From: Serratia sp. Ag1
GTDB lineage: Bacteria > Pseudomonadota > Gammaproteobacteria > Enterobacterales > Enterobacteriaceae
NCBI RefSeq assembly: GCF_000743355.1
Contig: NZ_JQEI01000001.1
Location: 1 to 64,000 of the forward strand
Direction of reading: 5' to 3'
DNA: 64,000 nt
In this document: one piece after another, positions 41,374 to 53,239 of the stretch
Numbering within the stretch: position 1 is the first letter of the stretch
Layout: every line of letters starts with the position of its first letter
The notes under the pieces: model-generated
Seen by the model: only the letters and a program-made list of their open reading frames with translations
Databases searched by the model: none
Told to the model about the DNA's origin: nothing
Position numbers and translations under genes: made by a program

Positions 41374-42689
41374 CCGCCAAGCTCCCGCGCCAAGCGGGCA
41401 AACTCGTTACCGCGCACTTCAAAATTACGGAACTGATCCAGGCTGGCACAGGCGGGTGACAGCAACACCATATCGCCCGCTTTCGCACGGCCTGCAATAG
41501 TGTGCATGGCCTGTTCCATGGTTTCAGTCAGGGTGGTAACACTCGGGCGCAGCTCTGCCAGTTGGGCACCATCACGGCCAAAACAGTACAGCCGGATGTT
41601 GTCACCTTGCAGATAACGCGTCAGCGACGAGAAATCTGCGGACTTGCCATCACCGCCCAACAGCAAATGCAGCGTACCCTCAACCTGCAGGCCATTCAGC
41701 GCGGCTTCTGTGCTGCCAACGTTGGTGGCTTTGGAATCGTTAATCCAGCGCACGCCGTTACGCTCCCACACCAGTTGGAAGCGGTGCTCCAGGCCAGTAA
41801 AGGTGGTTAATGCCTGCAGACTGGAAGAACGCGGCAGTTTGGCGGCATCGGCCAAAGCCAACGCTGCCAGCGCATTGGTATAGTTATGCTGGCCGGTGAG
41901 CTTCATCTCGCGGGTATTGAGGACTTTCTCGCCGTTAACCCGCAACCAGGTTTCACCCTGCTGGCGGTTGAGATGGTAATCACCCACATCAGCACCAAAG
42001 CTGACGCAACGCTCATCAGCACCACGTACTGGCATGGTCAGCGCGTCGTCGGCGTTCACCACGCATACACCGGCATTTTCATAAATCCGCAGTTTGGCAG
42101 CACGATACTGCTGTAAACCAAGCGGATAGCGATCCATATGATCTTCTGTCACGTTCAGGATGGTCGCGGCAGCAGCACGCAGGCTGTAGGTGGTTTCCAG
42201 TTGGAAACTCGACAGCTCAAGCACGTAAAGCTGGCATTCCTGACGCAGCAAACTGAGCGCGGGCAGGCCGATATTACCGCCAACGCCCACCGCCCACCCG
42301 GCGGCTTTAGCCATTTCGCCTACTAACGAGGTCACCGTACTTTTACCGTTGGAACCGGTGATCGCCACAATCGGTGCCTGTGCTTCACGGCAAAACAGCT
42401 CGACGTCACCAACGATTTCCACCCCGGCAGCCGCAGCGGCACTCAAGGCCGGTGTCGCGAGGGCGATACCAGGGCTGGCGACAATCAAATCCGCCTCCAG
42501 CAACCACGCCTGGTTCAAATCCCCCAGATGCCGCTCCACGCTCTCAGGCAGTTTATCCAGCCCCGGCGGAGCAATACGGGTATCCATAACGCGCGGCGTT
42601 ACGCCCCGCATCATAAAGAAATCAACACAGGATAAACCGGTCAGGCCTAACCCGATGATGACCACTTTTTTACCCTGATAATCCACCAT
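41370..42689 (-). CDS. murD: UDP-N-acetylmuramoylalanine--D-glutamate ligase
   Basis: 439 residues from ATG 42689 ([20 protein letters not shown]), two bases past the mraY stop. ATP loop GSNGKST lies at 112-118. It adds D-Glu to the muropeptide precursor. An upstream in-frame start inside mraY was rejected because it would lengthen the family N-terminus by 30 residues. Confidence 0.97.
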   Translation of the reverse strand: MVDYQGKKVVIIGLGLTGLSCVDFFMMRGVTPRVMDTRIAPPGLDKLPESVERHLGDLNQAWLLEADLIVASPGIALATPALSAAAAAGVEIVGDVELFCREAQAPIVAITGSNGKSTVTSLVGEMAKAAGWAVGVGGNIGLPALSLLRQECQLYVLELSSFQLETTYSLRAAAATILNVTEDHMDRYPLGLQQYRAAKLRIYENAGVCVVNADDALTMPVRGADERCVSFGADVGDYHLNRQQGETWLRVNGEKVLNTREMKLTGQHNYTNALAALALADAAKLPRSSSLQALTTFTGLEHRFQLVWERNGVRWINDSKATNVGSTEAALNGLQVEGTLHLLLGGDGKSADFSSLTRYLQGDNIRLYCFGRDGAQLAELRPSVTTLTETMEQAMHTIAGRAKAGDMVLLSPACASLDQFRNFEVRGNEFARLARELGG

Positions 42690-42691
42690 AA

Positions 42692-43774
42692 TTAGCGCAC
42701 CTTCAGCGTTGCCAGGCCGATCAGCACCAGCATCAGCGAAATAATCCAGAAACGCACAATCACGCGTGGCTCTGGCCAACCTTTCAATTCATAGTGGTGA
42801 TGAATCGGTGCCATGCGGAAAATACGTTGCCCGCGCAGCTTGAACGATCCCACCTGCAAAATCACCGACAGCGTTTCAACCACGAACACGCCGCCCATAA
42901 TCACCAGCAAAAACTCCTGACGCAGCAGCACCGCGATCGTCCCCAACGCGCCGCCCAAGGCCAGCGAACCGACATCGCCCATAAACACCTGAGCCGGGTA
43001 AGTGTTGAACCATAAGAAGCCCAAACCGGCACCGACAATCGCGGTGCACACAATCACCAGCTCACCAGCATGGCGCAGATACGGGATATGCAGATAGTTG
43101 GCAAAATTCACGTTACCCGTTGCCCAGGCAACCAAGGCAAAACCGGCAGCAACCAATACGGTTGGCATAATCGCCAACCCGTCCAACCCATCGGTCAGGT
43201 TAACCGCATTGCTGGTCCCCACAATCACAAAGTAGGCTAACAGCACGTATAGCAGACCAAGCTGTGGCACAATGTCCTTGAAAAACGGCACTACCAGCTC
43301 GGTGGCTGGCGTGTCTTTTCCTATCGCATACATGGAGAACGCGACGATCAGCGCGATCACCGATTGCCAGAAGTACTTCCAGCGGGCAATCAACCCTTTG
43401 GTATCTTTGCGCACCACTTTGCGATAGTCATCGACAAACCCGACGATGCCGTACCCCACCAGCACAAACAATACGCACCAGACATAAGGATTCGACGGAT
43501 ACGCCCACATCAGCACCGAAATGGTGATGGAGGTCAGGATCATGATGCCGCCCATGGTTGGCGTACCGCGTTTGCTGAAGTGTGATTCTGGCCCGTCGTT
43601 ACGCACCACTTGGCCAAAGGACATTTCCTGCAGGCGTTTGATCACCCGTGGCCCCATCCACAACGAAATAAACAGCGCGGTCAGCAGGCTGACAATGGCC
43701 CTGAACGTCAGGTAAGAAAAGACGTTGAAACCTGAGTAATACTTGACCAGATATTCGGCCAGCCAAACTAACAT
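42692..43774 (-). CDS. mraY: phospho-MurNAc-pentapeptide transferase MraY
   Basis: 360 residues, identical in length to E. coli MraY, with ten membrane segments and signatures [19 protein letters not shown] (paired aspartates), [14 protein letters not shown] and the [12 protein letters not shown] loop. It transfers phospho-MurNAc-pentapeptide to undecaprenyl phosphate, giving lipid I. Seven-base overlap with murF. Confidence 0.98.
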   Translation of the reverse strand: MLVWLAEYLVKYYSGFNVFSYLTFRAIVSLLTALFISLWMGPRVIKRLQEMSFGQVVRNDGPESHFSKRGTPTMGGIMILTSITISVLMWAYPSNPYVWCVLFVLVGYGIVGFVDDYRKVVRKDTKGLIARWKYFWQSVIALIVAFSMYAIGKDTPATELVVPFFKDIVPQLGLLYVLLAYFVIVGTSNAVNLTDGLDGLAIMPTVLVAAGFALVAWATGNVNFANYLHIPYLRHAGELVIVCTAIVGAGLGFLWFNTYPAQVFMGDVGSLALGGALGTIAVLLRQEFLLVIMGGVFVVETLSVILQVGSFKLRGQRIFRMAPIHHHYELKGWPEPRVIVRFWIISLMLVLIGLATLKVR

Positions 43775-45129
43775 GGTGCTTTCTCCTGTAACGCGCGTAC
43801 TACCTGCTCCATTGCGGCACTACGTGAACCTTTGATTAACACGGTAATTACCGCATGTGCTGACAGTAGTTCCGCCACGCGCGCGATCACTGCTGCTTTA
43901 TTCTGATAATGCTCGCCGTTACCGGCTGCCGAACTCAGCACGTGGCTGAGTTGACCGACGCTGATCACTTTATCAACCCCGGCCAGACGGGCGGCATCTC
44001 CCACCTGGCGGTGACATTCTGCCGCTTCTGCCCCTAACTCGGCCATGTCGCCAACCACCATCACCCGGTAACCCGGCATTTCTGCCAGCACCTGAGCAGC
44101 AGCGATCATTGAGCCAACATTGGCGTTATAGCTGTCATCCAGTAAAAGCTTGCCCTCCGCCAGCGCGACCGGGAATAACCGACCTGGCACCGCCTGGAGT
44201 TGTTGTAATCCTGCGCGCACTGCCGCCAACGTTGCACCGACCGACATCGCCAGTGCCGCCGCCGCCAGAGCATTAGCCACATTATGGCGGCCAGGCAGCG
44301 GCAGCTCGATAGCTACCGTTCCTAACGGGCTGTGCAGCGTAAATTGCGTACCCTTGCCATTGATCTGAATATCGCTGGCAAAAAAATCCACGCCATCTGC
44401 CGCCTGAGGCGAAAAGCGCCACACTTTTTTGCCCTGCAACTGAACCTGCCAATGCGGCCAGTCGTTATTATCAGCATTGATGATCGCCACACCGTTGGCG
44501 GGCAAACCAGCAAATATCTCACCTTTGGCCTGAGCCACCCCGGCCAAAGAGCCGAATCCTTCCAGATGCGCCGCCGCCAGGTTGTTCACCAGCGCGCTCT
44601 GTGGTTGGGTTAAAGCGGTGGTGTAAGCGATCTCGCCAATATGATTCGCGCCTAACTCAATCACGGCAAAATCATGCTGCGGCTGCAAACGCAGTAACGT
44701 CAGCGGCACGCCGATGTCGTTATTGAAATTCCCTGCGGTATACAGCACCTCACCACATTCGCGCAGAATGGTGGCTGTCATCTCTTTCACCGAGGTCTTC
44801 CCTGATGACCCTGTGAGCGCCACCACTTTAGCCGGGACCTGCTGACGAACCCAGGCAGCCAGTTGCCCTAATGCCAAACGGGTATCTTTCACCACCAGTT
44901 GTGGCGCATCCACCAATAAGCGCTTACTTACCAGCAACGCACCTGCGCCTGCGGCTATTGCATCAGCGGCAAAGTCATGGGCGTCGAAACGCTCGCCTTT
45001 CAGCGCCACAAACAGGCAGCCTGCCGTCACTTGGCGGGTATCGGTCATCACCTCAGTGATTTGGCAATCAGCACCGATCAGTTCAGCACTCAATACCTCA
45101 GCCAAGACCTTCAGGGATACCGCGATCAT
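43768..45129 (-). CDS. murF: UDP-MurNAc-tripeptide--D-Ala-D-Ala ligase
   Basis: 453 residues with ATP loop GSSGKTS (107-113) and the NANVGS and DSYNAN motifs. It adds the D-Ala-D-Ala dipeptide made by DdlB. It overlaps murE by four bases and mraY by seven. Confidence 0.97.
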   Translation of the reverse strand: MIAVSLKVLAEVLSAELIGADCQITEVMTDTRQVTAGCLFVALKGERFDAHDFAADAIAAGAGALLVSKRLLVDAPQLVVKDTRLALGQLAAWVRQQVPAKVVALTGSSGKTSVKEMTATILRECGEVLYTAGNFNNDIGVPLTLLRLQPQHDFAVIELGANHIGEIAYTTALTQPQSALVNNLAAAHLEGFGSLAGVAQAKGEIFAGLPANGVAIINADNNDWPHWQVQLQGKKVWRFSPQAADGVDFFASDIQINGKGTQFTLHSPLGTVAIELPLPGRHNVANALAAAALAMSVGATLAAVRAGLQQLQAVPGRLFPVALAEGKLLLDDSYNANVGSMIAAAQVLAEMPGYRVMVVGDMAELGAEAAECHRQVGDAARLAGVDKVISVGQLSHVLSSAAGNGEHYQNKAAVIARVAELLSAHAVITVLIKGSRSAAMEQVVRALQEKAPC

Positions 45130-46613
45130 GCCAACACCCCCAGTAAACGTGCAACGGTAGTACGATCGGAGTAATCCAGGCGACGATGACCCACCACTTG
45201 ATAATCCTCATGGCCTTTACCTGCCACCAGGACGACATCCTGTTCTTTCGCCTGCATGATGGCACTGGTGACGGCTTCTGCACGCCCATGGATCACCTGC
45301 ACATGCCCGGCATCGAGCAATCCGGCCAGAATATCTTTGATGATTGCCTGCGGTTCTTCGGTACGCGGGTTATCGTCGGTCACCACAACGCGATCGGCAA
45401 ACTGCTCGGCAATCCCGCCCATAAGTGGGCGCTTACCTCTGTCGCGATCGCCACCGCAACCAAATACGCACCACAGTTGCCCCTGGCAATGTAAACGCGC
45501 AGCTTCCAACGCTTTTTCCAAGGCATCCGGGGTATGGGCATAATCCACCACCACCGTCGGCTTCCCCGGCGCATTAAACACTTCCATGCGGCCACAGACC
45601 GGCTGCAACTGATTGGCGGTTTTTACCAGTTCATCAAACGGGTAACCAAGAGACAGCAAAGTTGCCAGCGCCAGCAGCAGATTACTGACGTTAAATGCCC
45701 CCATCAGGCGGCTTTCAATCTCGCCATCACCCCAGCTTGAGCTGAAATGCACGGTGGCACCGTTATCGTGGTAATTCACTGAGGTCGCTTTCAGCCAACG
45801 ACCACGGCAACCTGGTTGTAAGTTGGCTTGCATGGTCACGGCTACCGCATCGGGTAATTTAGCCAACCAGCGATGACCCACTTCATCATCGGCATTAATG
45901 ATCGCCTGCCCGACTTCATGCTGCGCAAACAGCGACCATTTAGCCGCTTCATAACTGGCCATATCGCCATGATAATCCAGATGATCGCGGCTCAGGTTAG
46001 TAAATACTGCGGCAGCAAAGGGTAAAGCGACGACTCGGTGTTGCACCAGTCCGTGAGAAGAGACTTCCATCGCAGCAACAGTGGCACCCTGAGTGGCCAA
46101 ATCGTTGAGGATATGTTGAACATCAACCGCAGAACCGGTGGTATTTTCCGTTGGGCAAACCTGTCCCAACAACCCATTCCCCACTGTCCCCATAACGGCG
46201 GCGGTTTCACCCAGCAGTTGGCTCCATTGCGCCAGCAACTGCGTAGTGGTGGTTTTACCGTTGGTACCAGTCACACCGATCAGACGCAAACGCTCTGCGG
46301 GTTGCTGGTAGAAACGCCCGGCGAGTGCAGAAAGACGCTGGCTGAGTTGGCTAAGGTAAATGACGGGCACACCGTGCATTTCGCAAATTTCCCCGTCTTC
46401 AGCCTGGCCTTCAGCTTCGGCGATGACAGCGGCAACCCCTTGCGCGATGGCTTGCGGAATATAGCGGCGGCCATCCGCCTGATGACCGACCACGGCGACA
46501 AACAGATCCCCGGCAGCCGCAATGCGGCTGTCTAATATCATTTCCCTCAGCTGGCGCTCGGGTGCTGCTGGCACCCAAGGAGCGAGTAAATCGCGTAAAT
46601 TACGATCTGCCAC
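45126..46613 (-). CDS. murE: UDP-MurNAc-tripeptide synthetase (meso-DAP adding)
   Basis: 495 residues from a GTG start at 46613, as in E. coli. ATP loop GTNGKTTT lies at 116-123. The DNPR motif (DDNPRTEEP) selects meso-diaminopimelate, so the cell wall is of the Gram-negative DAP type. It overlaps ftsI by 14 bases. Confidence 0.97.
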   Translation of the reverse strand: MADRNLRDLLAPWVPAAPERQLREMILDSRIAAAGDLFVAVVGHQADGRRYIPQAIAQGVAAVIAEAEGQAEDGEICEMHGVPVIYLSQLSQRLSALAGRFYQQPAERLRLIGVTGTNGKTTTTQLLAQWSQLLGETAAVMGTVGNGLLGQVCPTENTTGSAVDVQHILNDLATQGATVAAMEVSSHGLVQHRVVALPFAAAVFTNLSRDHLDYHGDMASYEAAKWSLFAQHEVGQAIINADDEVGHRWLAKLPDAVAVTMQANLQPGCRGRWLKATSVNYHDNGATVHFSSSWGDGEIESRLMGAFNVSNLLLALATLLSLGYPFDELVKTANQLQPVCGRMEVFNAPGKPTVVVDYAHTPDALEKALEAARLHCQGQLWCVFGCGGDRDRGKRPLMGGIAEQFADRVVVTDDNPRTEEPQAIIKDILAGLLDAGHVQVIHGRAEAVTSAIMQAKEQDVVLVAGKGHEDYQVVGHRRLDYSDRTTVARLLGVLA

Positions 46614-48363
46614 CTGTACCCTCTTTACTGTTGATAACTAATTCGCTTTTGTCGCCAGTGGGTAAAGCATCCGGCTCAACGTTCATGATCCGCAACACTC
46701 CCCCCATGATCGCACCAAACACTGGCGCGGAAATCGCACCGCCGTAGTACTTCCCACCCTGTGGATCGTTAATGACCACCACCAGAGCAAAACGGGGTTG
46801 GCTGGCGGGTGCCACCCCTGCGGTATAAGCGATATATCGGTTGACGTATTTACCGTCCGGGCCGACTTTTTTCGCGGTACCGGTTTTAATCGCAATCCGG
46901 TAACCCTTGATGGCGGCTTTCACGCCACCACCGCCCGGCAACGCCACGCTTTCCATCATGTGAACCACGGTACGCACCGTAGCCTCTGGGAAGACGCGCT
47001 CACCGGCCACCGGAGGGTCAACCTTGGTGATCGACAACGGGCGATACACGCCCAAGCTGCCGATCGTGGCATAGACTCGCGCTAACTGTAACGGCGTTAC
47101 CATTAGCCCGTAGCCGAAAGAGAAGGTGGCCCTCTCTATGTCAGACCACCGTTGTTTTTTTGGGTATAAGCCACTGCTTTCTCCGACCAGCCCCAAATTG
47201 GTCGCTTTTCCCAGTCCAAAACGTGAGTAAGTGTCTACTAACGCTGAGGACGGCATCGCTAACGCCAGTTTAGAAACACCGACGTTACTCGACTTCTGCA
47301 AAATCCCGGTCATGGACAGTTCCGAATAACGTGCCACATCTTTGATTTCGTGACCGTTAATACGGTAAGGAATGGTATTGAGCACGCTGTTCTCTTTCAC
47401 TACGCCGCGCTGCAATGCCGTCATTACCACCATCGGTTTCACTGTGGAACCCGGTTCAAAAATATCGGTGATCGCGCGGTTACGCATGGTGTCTTTCGGC
47501 GTACCGGCCATGTTGTTCGGGTTATATGACGGGCTATTGGCCATCGCCAATACTTCGCCGGTATTCACGTCCACCAGCACGGCGGTGCCTGATTCCGCCT
47601 TGTTGAACGCAACCGCATTATTCAATTCGCGGTAAACCAGCGCCTGTAAACGCTCGTCAATGCTCAACATCAGGTTATGGGCTGCCAGGCTGTCTACCGA
47701 AGAGACATCCTCAATCACCCGGCCATAACGATCTTTGCGTACAGTGCGTTCACCCGGTTGCCCGGTCAGCCAGCGGTCGAAGCTCTTTTCAACCCCTTCA
47801 ATACCTTGGCCATCGATATTGGTCACGCCGATGATATGGGCCGTCACTTGGCCTGAAGGATAATAACGGCGTGACTCCTGACGCAGGTAAATCCCCGGCA
47901 GTTTCAGCTTATGGATATAGTCACCGATCGCCGGATTAACCTGCCGTGCCAGATAAACAAAGCGCCCTTTCGGGTTGGCATTAATACGGTTGGAGAGTTG
48001 ATCCAATGGGATCTGCAACGCATCGGAAAGCGCCTTCCAGCGCGAATCCAGCGTAATCCCCCCGTGCTCGATCAATTCTTTCGGATCGGCCCAGACGGCG
48101 TTCACCGGGACGCTCACCGCCAATGGCCGCCCAGAACGATCGCTGATCATGCCGCGCGCAGTTGGAACCTCCTGCACCCGCAGCGAGCGCATATCGCCCT
48201 CTTTCACCAGTTGTTCAGGGTTGATCACCTGCAGATAAGCCACGCGCACCATCAAGCCGACCAATGCCAGCAAAATACAACCGCACAGCAACGCAAAACG
48301 CCAGCTGACAAAGCTGGCTTGGTCTTCCTGGCGTCTCAACCTACCGGGGCGTGCTGCTTTCAT
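46600..48363 (-). CDS. ftsI: septal transpeptidase FtsI (PBP3)
   Basis: 587 residues. A single membrane segment (about 22-44) follows a short basic cytoplasmic tail. The penicillin-binding triad is complete: S306 in STVK (306-309), SSN (358-360) and KTGT (493-496). It cross-links septal peptidoglycan together with FtsW. No insertion near the active site, such as those linked to beta-lactam resistance, was noticed. The C-terminus is ETC-like processed sequence rich in Gly/Ser. Confidence 0.97.
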   Translation of the reverse strand: MKAARPGRLRRQEDQASFVSWRFALLCGCILLALVGLMVRVAYLQVINPEQLVKEGDMRSLRVQEVPTARGMISDRSGRPLAVSVPVNAVWADPKELIEHGGITLDSRWKALSDALQIPLDQLSNRINANPKGRFVYLARQVNPAIGDYIHKLKLPGIYLRQESRRYYPSGQVTAHIIGVTNIDGQGIEGVEKSFDRWLTGQPGERTVRKDRYGRVIEDVSSVDSLAAHNLMLSIDERLQALVYRELNNAVAFNKAESGTAVLVDVNTGEVLAMANSPSYNPNNMAGTPKDTMRNRAITDIFEPGSTVKPMVVMTALQRGVVKENSVLNTIPYRINGHEIKDVARYSELSMTGILQKSSNVGVSKLALAMPSSALVDTYSRFGLGKATNLGLVGESSGLYPKKQRWSDIERATFSFGYGLMVTPLQLARVYATIGSLGVYRPLSITKVDPPVAGERVFPEATVRTVVHMMESVALPGGGGVKAAIKGYRIAIKTGTAKKVGPDGKYVNRYIAYTAGVAPASQPRFALVVVINDPQGGKYYGGAISAPVFGAIMGGVLRIMNVEPDALPTGDKSELVINSKEGTGGRS

Positions 48364-48405
48364 TGCTTCTCTTTCTGCTCCGTATCGTCAATGCGGTTAA
48401 GCCTT

Positions 48406-48726
48406 TTAGGGTTTAACGATGATATTTTCCTGCGATGGATCAACGTGCTGCATGTGCAACTTCTCAGTGGCAATACGTTCTACACGGCTATGATCGCCAA
48501 GGGCATTTTCTTCCAGAATCAGGTTGCGCCACTCAATATCCAGCGCATCCCGCTCCAACACCAACTGTTCGCGTTCAGCGGTCAACAAGCGGGTCCGGTG
48601 CGCCGTGGTAACCACAAAAACAGCGGAAACCAGCACAGCGACCAATAAGATCAGCGGTATTTTGGCGTTACGCAGTAAGTCCCCGCCAATAACCCCAACC
48701 AGCCCGTGACGCTGATTGCCAATCAC
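48406..48726 (-). CDS. ftsL: cell division protein FtsL
   Basis: 106 residues from GTG 48726, which shares GTGA with the rsmH stop; an in-frame stop just upstream rules out a longer protein. It has one membrane segment (about 23-42), then a coiled coil ([20 protein letters not shown]). The E. coli protein is 15 residues longer at its N-terminus. It forms the FtsQLB complex. Confidence 0.95.
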   Translation of the reverse strand: MIGNQRHGLVGVIGGDLLRNAKIPLILLVAVLVSAVFVVTTAHRTRLLTAEREQLVLERDALDIEWRNLILEENALGDHSRVERIATEKLHMQHVDPSQENIIVKP

Positions 48727-49664
48727 GCGGACATCCTCTCAGCAATACGCAGCACCGAACTGCGCGCTCGCGGGTTTTCCGCCACTTCATCGTCAGACGG
48801 CATCATTTTGCCCAATGCTTTCAGTGTGCGCCCCCCAAGTTCACGCAGTTGCGCTTCGGTCAACGGGATCCCGGCAGGTACCTGGGCTCCCCGGCTATGG
48901 TGGCGCATAAAGCGTTTAACAATGCGATCTTCCAATGAATGGAAGCTGATAATCGACAAGCGGCCATGCGGGGCCAATACCGCCAGCGCGCCATCCAGAG
49001 CACGCTCGATCTCTTCCAGTTCACTGTTGATATAAATACGGATCGCCTGGAAACTGCGCGTTGCCGGGTGCTTGTGTTTTTCACGGAATGGACTGGCGTT
49101 AGCAATCAGATCCGCTAACTCCTTGGTGCGCGTCATTGGCTCGGTACGGTTTCTTTCCACGATGGCGCGGGCAATACGCTTGGCAAAACGCTCTTCGCCA
49201 AAGGTTTTCAGCACCCAGGCAATATCATCAGCTTCGGCTTTCATCAGCCATTCGGCGGCAGACTGGCCGCTGGAAGGATCCATCCGCATATCCAGCGGGC
49301 CGTCGCGCATAAAGGAAAAACCGCGCTCAGCATCATCCAACTGCGGGGAAGAAACCCCCAAGTCGAGCAACACACCGTCAATTTTGCCTACCAGATCGCG
49401 CTCTTGCGCATAATGCGCCAGATCCGAAAATGGGCCATGTATGATAGAGAAACGAGGGTCTTCAATAGATTGGGCGGCAGCAATAGCCTGCGGATCGCGA
49501 TCGATTGCCAACAAACGCCCTTCCGGCCCCAGTTGGGACAGAATCAGACGAGAATGGCCACCGCGACCAAAAGTTCCGTCAATATATGTGCCGTTACTGC
49601 GGATGTTGAGGCCGTTCACAGCCTCATCCAACAGTACGGTGGTGTGCTTATAGTTTTCCAACAT
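48723..49664 (-). CDS. rsmH: 16S rRNA (cytosine1402-N4)-methyltransferase
   Basis: 313 residues, the E. coli length. The SAM-binding loop DGTFGRGGH lies at 29-37 and the family signature [14 protein letters not shown] follows. It methylates N4 of C1402 in the ribosomal P site. It starts three bases after mraZ and overlaps ftsL by four. Confidence 0.97.
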   Translation of the reverse strand: MLENYKHTTVLLDEAVNGLNIRSNGTYIDGTFGRGGHSRLILSQLGPEGRLLAIDRDPQAIAAAQSIEDPRFSIIHGPFSDLAHYAQERDLVGKIDGVLLDLGVSSPQLDDAERGFSFMRDGPLDMRMDPSSGQSAAEWLMKAEADDIAWVLKTFGEERFAKRIARAIVERNRTEPMTRTKELADLIANASPFREKHKHPATRSFQAIRIYINSELEEIERALDGALAVLAPHGRLSIISFHSLEDRIVKRFMRHHSRGAQVPAGIPLTEAQLRELGGRTLKALGKMMPSDDEVAENPRARSSVLRIAERMSA

Positions 49665-49666
49665 GC

Positions 49667-50125
49667 TTATAATGACAAATCCTGTAGCCGCTCAGATAAC
49701 GGTTCCTGAGTGGACTGTTCAGCGTCAATATCCTTCTTGACTTGTAGATACCAGGTCTGTTCATCCCACAGTTCAAACTTGTTGAACTGCCCGACCAGCA
49801 TCACTTCTTTCGTTAGCCCGGCGTGTTGACGCAGCGTACTGGCTAACAGCAACCGCCCGGCACTATCCATCTGACATTCGCTGGCATGCCCCAACAGCAA
49901 GCGCTGAACGCGGCGCTCGGCGGGATTCATGCTCGACAGACGGGACAATTTTTGTTCGATAACTTCCCATTCGGGTAAAGGATAAAGCAGCAGACAGGGC
50001 TGATGGAGGTCAATGGTACAAACCATTTGGCCTTGCGATTCCTCATTCAGTAAATCCCGATAACGGGTGGGTACGGCAAGCCGCCCTTTACTGTCGAGGT
50101 TAACCAGCGTCGCTCCACGAAACAT
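49667..50125 (-). CDS. mraZ: transcriptional regulator MraZ
   Basis: 152 residues from ATG 50125 ([19 protein letters not shown]), the family start and length. Two AbrB-like SpoVT half-domains are seen, each with a DSKGR or DSAGR motif (near 11-15 and 90). MraZ binds GTGG-type repeats at its own promoter and represses the dcw operon, of which it is the first gene. Confidence 0.97.
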   Translation of the reverse strand: MFRGATLVNLDSKGRLAVPTRYRDLLNEESQGQMVCTIDLHQPCLLLYPLPEWEVIEQKLSRLSSMNPAERRVQRLLLGHASECQMDSAGRLLLASTLRQHAGLTKEVMLVGQFNKFELWDEQTWYLQVKKDIDAEQSTQEPLSERLQDLSL

Positions 50126-50152
50126 ACCTGAGCTACCCCCCAGTGACCTTTT

Positions 50153-50179
50153 CCACCACTTTCCCCCACAAATTACCAC
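50153..50179 (-). promoter_or_regulatory. MraZ operator boxes
   Basis: Three GTGG boxes on the minus strand at 50179-50176, 50169-50166 and 50159-50156 are spaced exactly 10 bp apart, between the promoter and the mraZ start. This matches the 10-bp-periodic repeats bound by MraZ in E. coli. Confidence 0.75.
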
Positions 50180-50185
50180 ATTAAG

Positions 50186-50215
50186 AGTTTACGGAGGGTA
50201 TGAAAACCTTGTCAA
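50186..50215 (-). promoter_or_regulatory. Pmra promoter of the dcw cluster
   Basis: On the minus strand TTGACA (50215-50210) and TAAACT (50191-50186) are separated by 18 bp, 60 bases upstream of mraZ. The sequence resembles the E. coli Pmra region. Confidence 0.8.
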
Positions 50216-50993
50216 GCCAGAGCGGCAGCGCTTTGGCAATATTTCTGTGGATATTTTGGGGGCTGACTCACGAAAAGAACTCTATTTATTAAACGAATAA
50301 AAAATAACATCCTGATAAACGGGGATAATTTTCTAAACGAAAATGAGGTGATTAAAAATGTCGCACATTGGCGATTAATTAACTCATTAGTTCCTTCTGC
50401 AATCCAGATCTCACTTTTTACCCGGATAGCCACGGGATGTCACCCTGCGGCAAGCCGCGCCGGATAAGGCTTGGCTGCACATCACCCATTTGCGGATTTA
50501 TGTCTTAAACCATTGACTTAATAACGCCAGAGACATATTTCGCCGCAAACAGCGCGCTATTCTACGTCAATTATTCTATCAATGAAGAACCCGCAGAAAA
50601 AATATATTGCCCGGATATTACTGAGCTTACTCATTCGAATTTAAATCAATTTACTGAGATTCCTCTTAAAACACTCACTTACAATTCAGACCGAAATTTT
50701 TTACATTTTCGTCCATTTCTGCATGAACCAGGTTTTCTGCACCAACATCAAGGAAAAAATCACAACACACTGTTTTTAATAGCATTTACAATATTAACCA
50801 TTTTTAATCCCTCCAAGCGATGCTTTGAGCCCTCTCATCAGGATAAAAACCACACAATTGTTAAAAATAAAAATATCAAGCTAGTTAAAATAAATAAATA
50901 GCTTAGTACACTGGATAATAAATAAAAATCAGTTTATTACACCACATTAACAAATTAACTAAAAATGTTAACCTGTTCATAGGAGCTTATCCC
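50216..50993. other. AT-rich mraZ-alaE intergenic region
   Basis: About 780 bp without a supported gene. It has a GC-richer island at 50425-50470 in otherwise AT-rich DNA. Close to alaE is an inverted repeat TTAACA (50947-50952) with TGTTAA (50966-50971), possibly a regulator site. No RNA gene was recognised. Confidence 0.5.
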
Positions 50994-51434
50994 ATGTTTT
51001 CACCTGCTTCACGCTTACGCAGTGCTGCCGCCGACACTTTTGCTTTGGTGGTGTACTGCTTTCTGGCAGGTATGGCGATTGAAATCCTGATTTCTGGCAT
51101 GAGCTTCAGTCAGTCACTTTCTTCCCGCTTATTGTCGATTCCCGTCAACATTCTTATTGCCTGGCCCTATGGCCGCTACCGCGACTTTTTTATCGCAACA
51201 GCCCGCCGTTTCCCTCAAGGGCAGTTTTTACTGCGCAATCTGGCGGATCTGCTGGCCTATGTCAGTTTTCAGTCACCTGTTTATGCTGCGATCCTGTGGA
51301 GCGTGGGTGCCGATGGGCAACAAATCATGGCGGCGGTGGCCAGTAATGCGGTGGTGTCCATGGCAATGGGGGTAGTATACGGCTACTTTCTGGAATATTG
51401 CCGCCGCTTGTTTCGCGTGGTGGGGTATGTATAA
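50994..51434 (+). CDS. alaE: L-alanine exporter AlaE
   Basis: 146 residues with four hydrophobic segments and strong likeness to E. coli AlaE ([55 protein letters not shown]). It exports excess L-alanine through the inner membrane. A TAGGAGC site precedes ATG 50994. It lies between mraZ and cra, which are neighbours in E. coli, so its place here differs. Confidence 0.95.
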   Translation: MFSPASRLRSAAADTFALVVYCFLAGMAIEILISGMSFSQSLSSRLLSIPVNILIAWPYGRYRDFFIATARRFPQGQFLLRNLADLLAYVSFQSPVYAAILWSVGADGQQIMAAVASNAVVSMAMGVVYGYFLEYCRRLFRVVGYV

Positions 51435-51436
51435 AA

Positions 51437-51466
51437 CCAAAGGCCAGTGGCAGACTGGCCCTTTGG
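51437..51466. terminator. bidirectional terminator between alaE and cra
   Basis: An inverted repeat of about 13 bp with one bulge (CCAAAGGCCAGT against ACTGGCCCTTTGG) fills the gap between the convergent genes. T-rich sequence on both outer sides is short. Confidence 0.75.
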
Positions 51467-51468
51467 GC

Positions 51469-52473
51469 TTATTTCCGGCTCAGGCTGCCACGGCGGAACA
51501 GATTACGACGGATGCGCGTCATGCCTGGTTTAGGCTTACGCGGTTCGTCAAGACTGGCCAGAACCAGTTCTAACACCCGTTCAGCCACATCACGGTGGCG
51601 CTGCGCCACGGCCAGCACCGGGCACTCAAGGAAATCCAGCAGTTCATTATCGCCAAAAGTGGCAATAGCCAGATCCGTTGGTAAGTGCCCATATTTTTTC
51701 AACGTGACATCCATCACTCCCTGCAACAGGGAAAAGGACGTGGTAAACAGCGCCTGCGGCATTGGGTGGGTTTTCAGCCATTCAGCAAACAGCGCACCAG
51801 CAGCCTCGCGTTCATAACTGTTAGCATACAGATAGTCCACATGACGTTCGTCATCCTGCCAAGCTTGGCGGAACCCCTGCTCACGTAGAAAACTCACGGA
51901 AAGCTCTGGCAATGCCCCAAGATATAACACCGACTTAGCCGGGAAACCGCGCAACTCCTGCGCCAGCGCCAAGGAATCCTCCTGATCGGCCCCAACCACG
52001 CTGATGAAATGTTCACGATCCAGCGCGCGATCTAACGCAATGATCGGGAAAGGATCGTTGGCCCAACGCTGATAGAAAGGATGCTCCGGCGGCAATGCCG
52101 TCGACACAATGATAGCATCCACCTGGCGCTGCAACAGATGCTCAACGCAGCGCATTTCGTTGTCCGGCTGATCTTCAGAACAGGCAATCAGCAGTTGATA
52201 ACCCCGCTGGCGCGCCTGCCGCTCAAGATAGTTGGCGATACGGGTATAACTGGTATTTTCAAGATCCGGTATCACCAGGCCGATTGAGCGAGTACGGCCA
52301 GCGCGTAACCCTGCCGCAACAGCATTCGGGTGATAGTTGTGCTCCCTGACCACGGCCATCACTTTTTCAACGGTTTTATCGCTGACACGATACTGCTTCG
52401 CCTTACCGTTGATGACATAACTGGCCGTAGTGCGCGAAACGCCTGCGAGACGCGCGATTTCATCCAGTTTCAC
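51469..52473 (-). CDS. cra: catabolite repressor/activator Cra (FruR)
   Basis: 334 residues from a GTG start, as in E. coli. An N-terminal LacI-type helix-turn-helix ([23 protein letters not shown], about 1-60) is followed by a periplasmic-binding-like sensor domain. It controls glycolytic and gluconeogenic genes and is released from DNA by fructose 1-phosphate or fructose 1,6-bisphosphate. Confidence 0.97.
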   Translation of the reverse strand: MKLDEIARLAGVSRTTASYVINGKAKQYRVSDKTVEKVMAVVREHNYHPNAVAAGLRAGRTRSIGLVIPDLENTSYTRIANYLERQARQRGYQLLIACSEDQPDNEMRCVEHLLQRQVDAIIVSTALPPEHPFYQRWANDPFPIIALDRALDREHFISVVGADQEDSLALAQELRGFPAKSVLYLGALPELSVSFLREQGFRQAWQDDERHVDYLYANSYEREAAGALFAEWLKTHPMPQALFTTSFSLLQGVMDVTLKKYGHLPTDLAIATFGDNELLDFLECPVLAVAQRHRDVAERVLELVLASLDEPRKPKPGMTRIRRNLFRRGSLSRK

Positions 52474-52684
52474 GTTAACCCCTTAATGATGCTGAAAATA
52501 AAAAGCAATCAAGATGGCGGTTTGGCTCTTGCGGCCAAACCACGCTGCGATTTGAAAGCTGAAAGATCCTGAGTAACCATAATAATCACTATGGTTATTC
52601 ATCCCACCCCTTGGATCTAACCGCAGAAAACCCGGTCGAGCAACCGCTTTTGCAGAAAGGTGCCAGCAAATGACTAAAAAGCCG

Positions 52685-52716
52685 AAAAAAAAGGCGCAGC
52701 AGTAAAGCTACGCCTT
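52685..52716 (-). terminator. intrinsic terminator of ilvIH
   Basis: A stem of AAGGCGTAGC with GCTGCGCCTT (one mismatch, 6-base loop) is followed by TTTTTT on the minus strand. It lies about 30 bp past the ilvH stop. Confidence 0.88.
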
Positions 52717-52744
52717 CTCGTTAACCCGCAAAAAATCAGCGTGG

Positions 52745-53239
52745 TTAGCGCATGATTTTATCACCGCGCGAAACACCAATAATTCCTGAGCGCACGACTT
52801 CAACAATTTCAGCCACTTCACGCACAGCATTCAGGAACGCGTCCAGTTTGTCGCTGGTTCCCGCCAGTTGCACGGTGTAGAGCGAAGAAGTGACATCCAC
52901 GATCTGACCACGGAAAATATCCGTGCTACGCTTCACCTCTTCACGCCCGTAACCACTGGCCTGCAATTTCACCAGCATGATCTCACGCTCAACATGCGCC
53001 CCTTGGACCAGTTCGCTAACGCGCAGCACATCAACCAGTTTGTGCAGTTGCTTCTCGATCTGCTCGAGCACCTTTTCGTCACCCACAGTCTGAATCGTCA
53101 TGCGTGACAACGTAGGATCGTCAGTCGGTGCTACCGTCAGGCTTTCAATGTTATAGCCACGCTGAGAGAACAGCCCTACCACGCGCGACAACGCACCTGA
53201 TTCGTTTTCCAGCAGTACAGATAAAATACGGCGCCTCAT
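52745..53239 (-). CDS. ilvH: acetolactate synthase III small subunit
   Basis: 164 residues from ATG 53239, which shares one base with the ilvI stop (TGATG). The N-terminal ACT domain ([20 protein letters not shown]) binds valine for feedback inhibition, and the C-terminal half contacts IlvI. An in-frame start inside ilvI was rejected. Confidence 0.97.
   Translation of the reverse strand: MRRRILSVLLENESGALSRVVGLFSQRGYNIESLTVAPTDDPTLSRMTIQTVGDEKVLEQIEKQLHKLVDVLRVSELVQGAHVEREIMLVKLQASGYGREEVKRSTDIFRGQIVDVTSSLYTVQLAGTSDKLDAFLNAVREVAEIVEVVRSGIIGVSRGDKIMR

Noticed and set aside
47911-48648. 245-codon plus-strand open frame
   Set aside because: Antisense to ftsI and ftsL, with no ribosome-binding site or recognisable motif.
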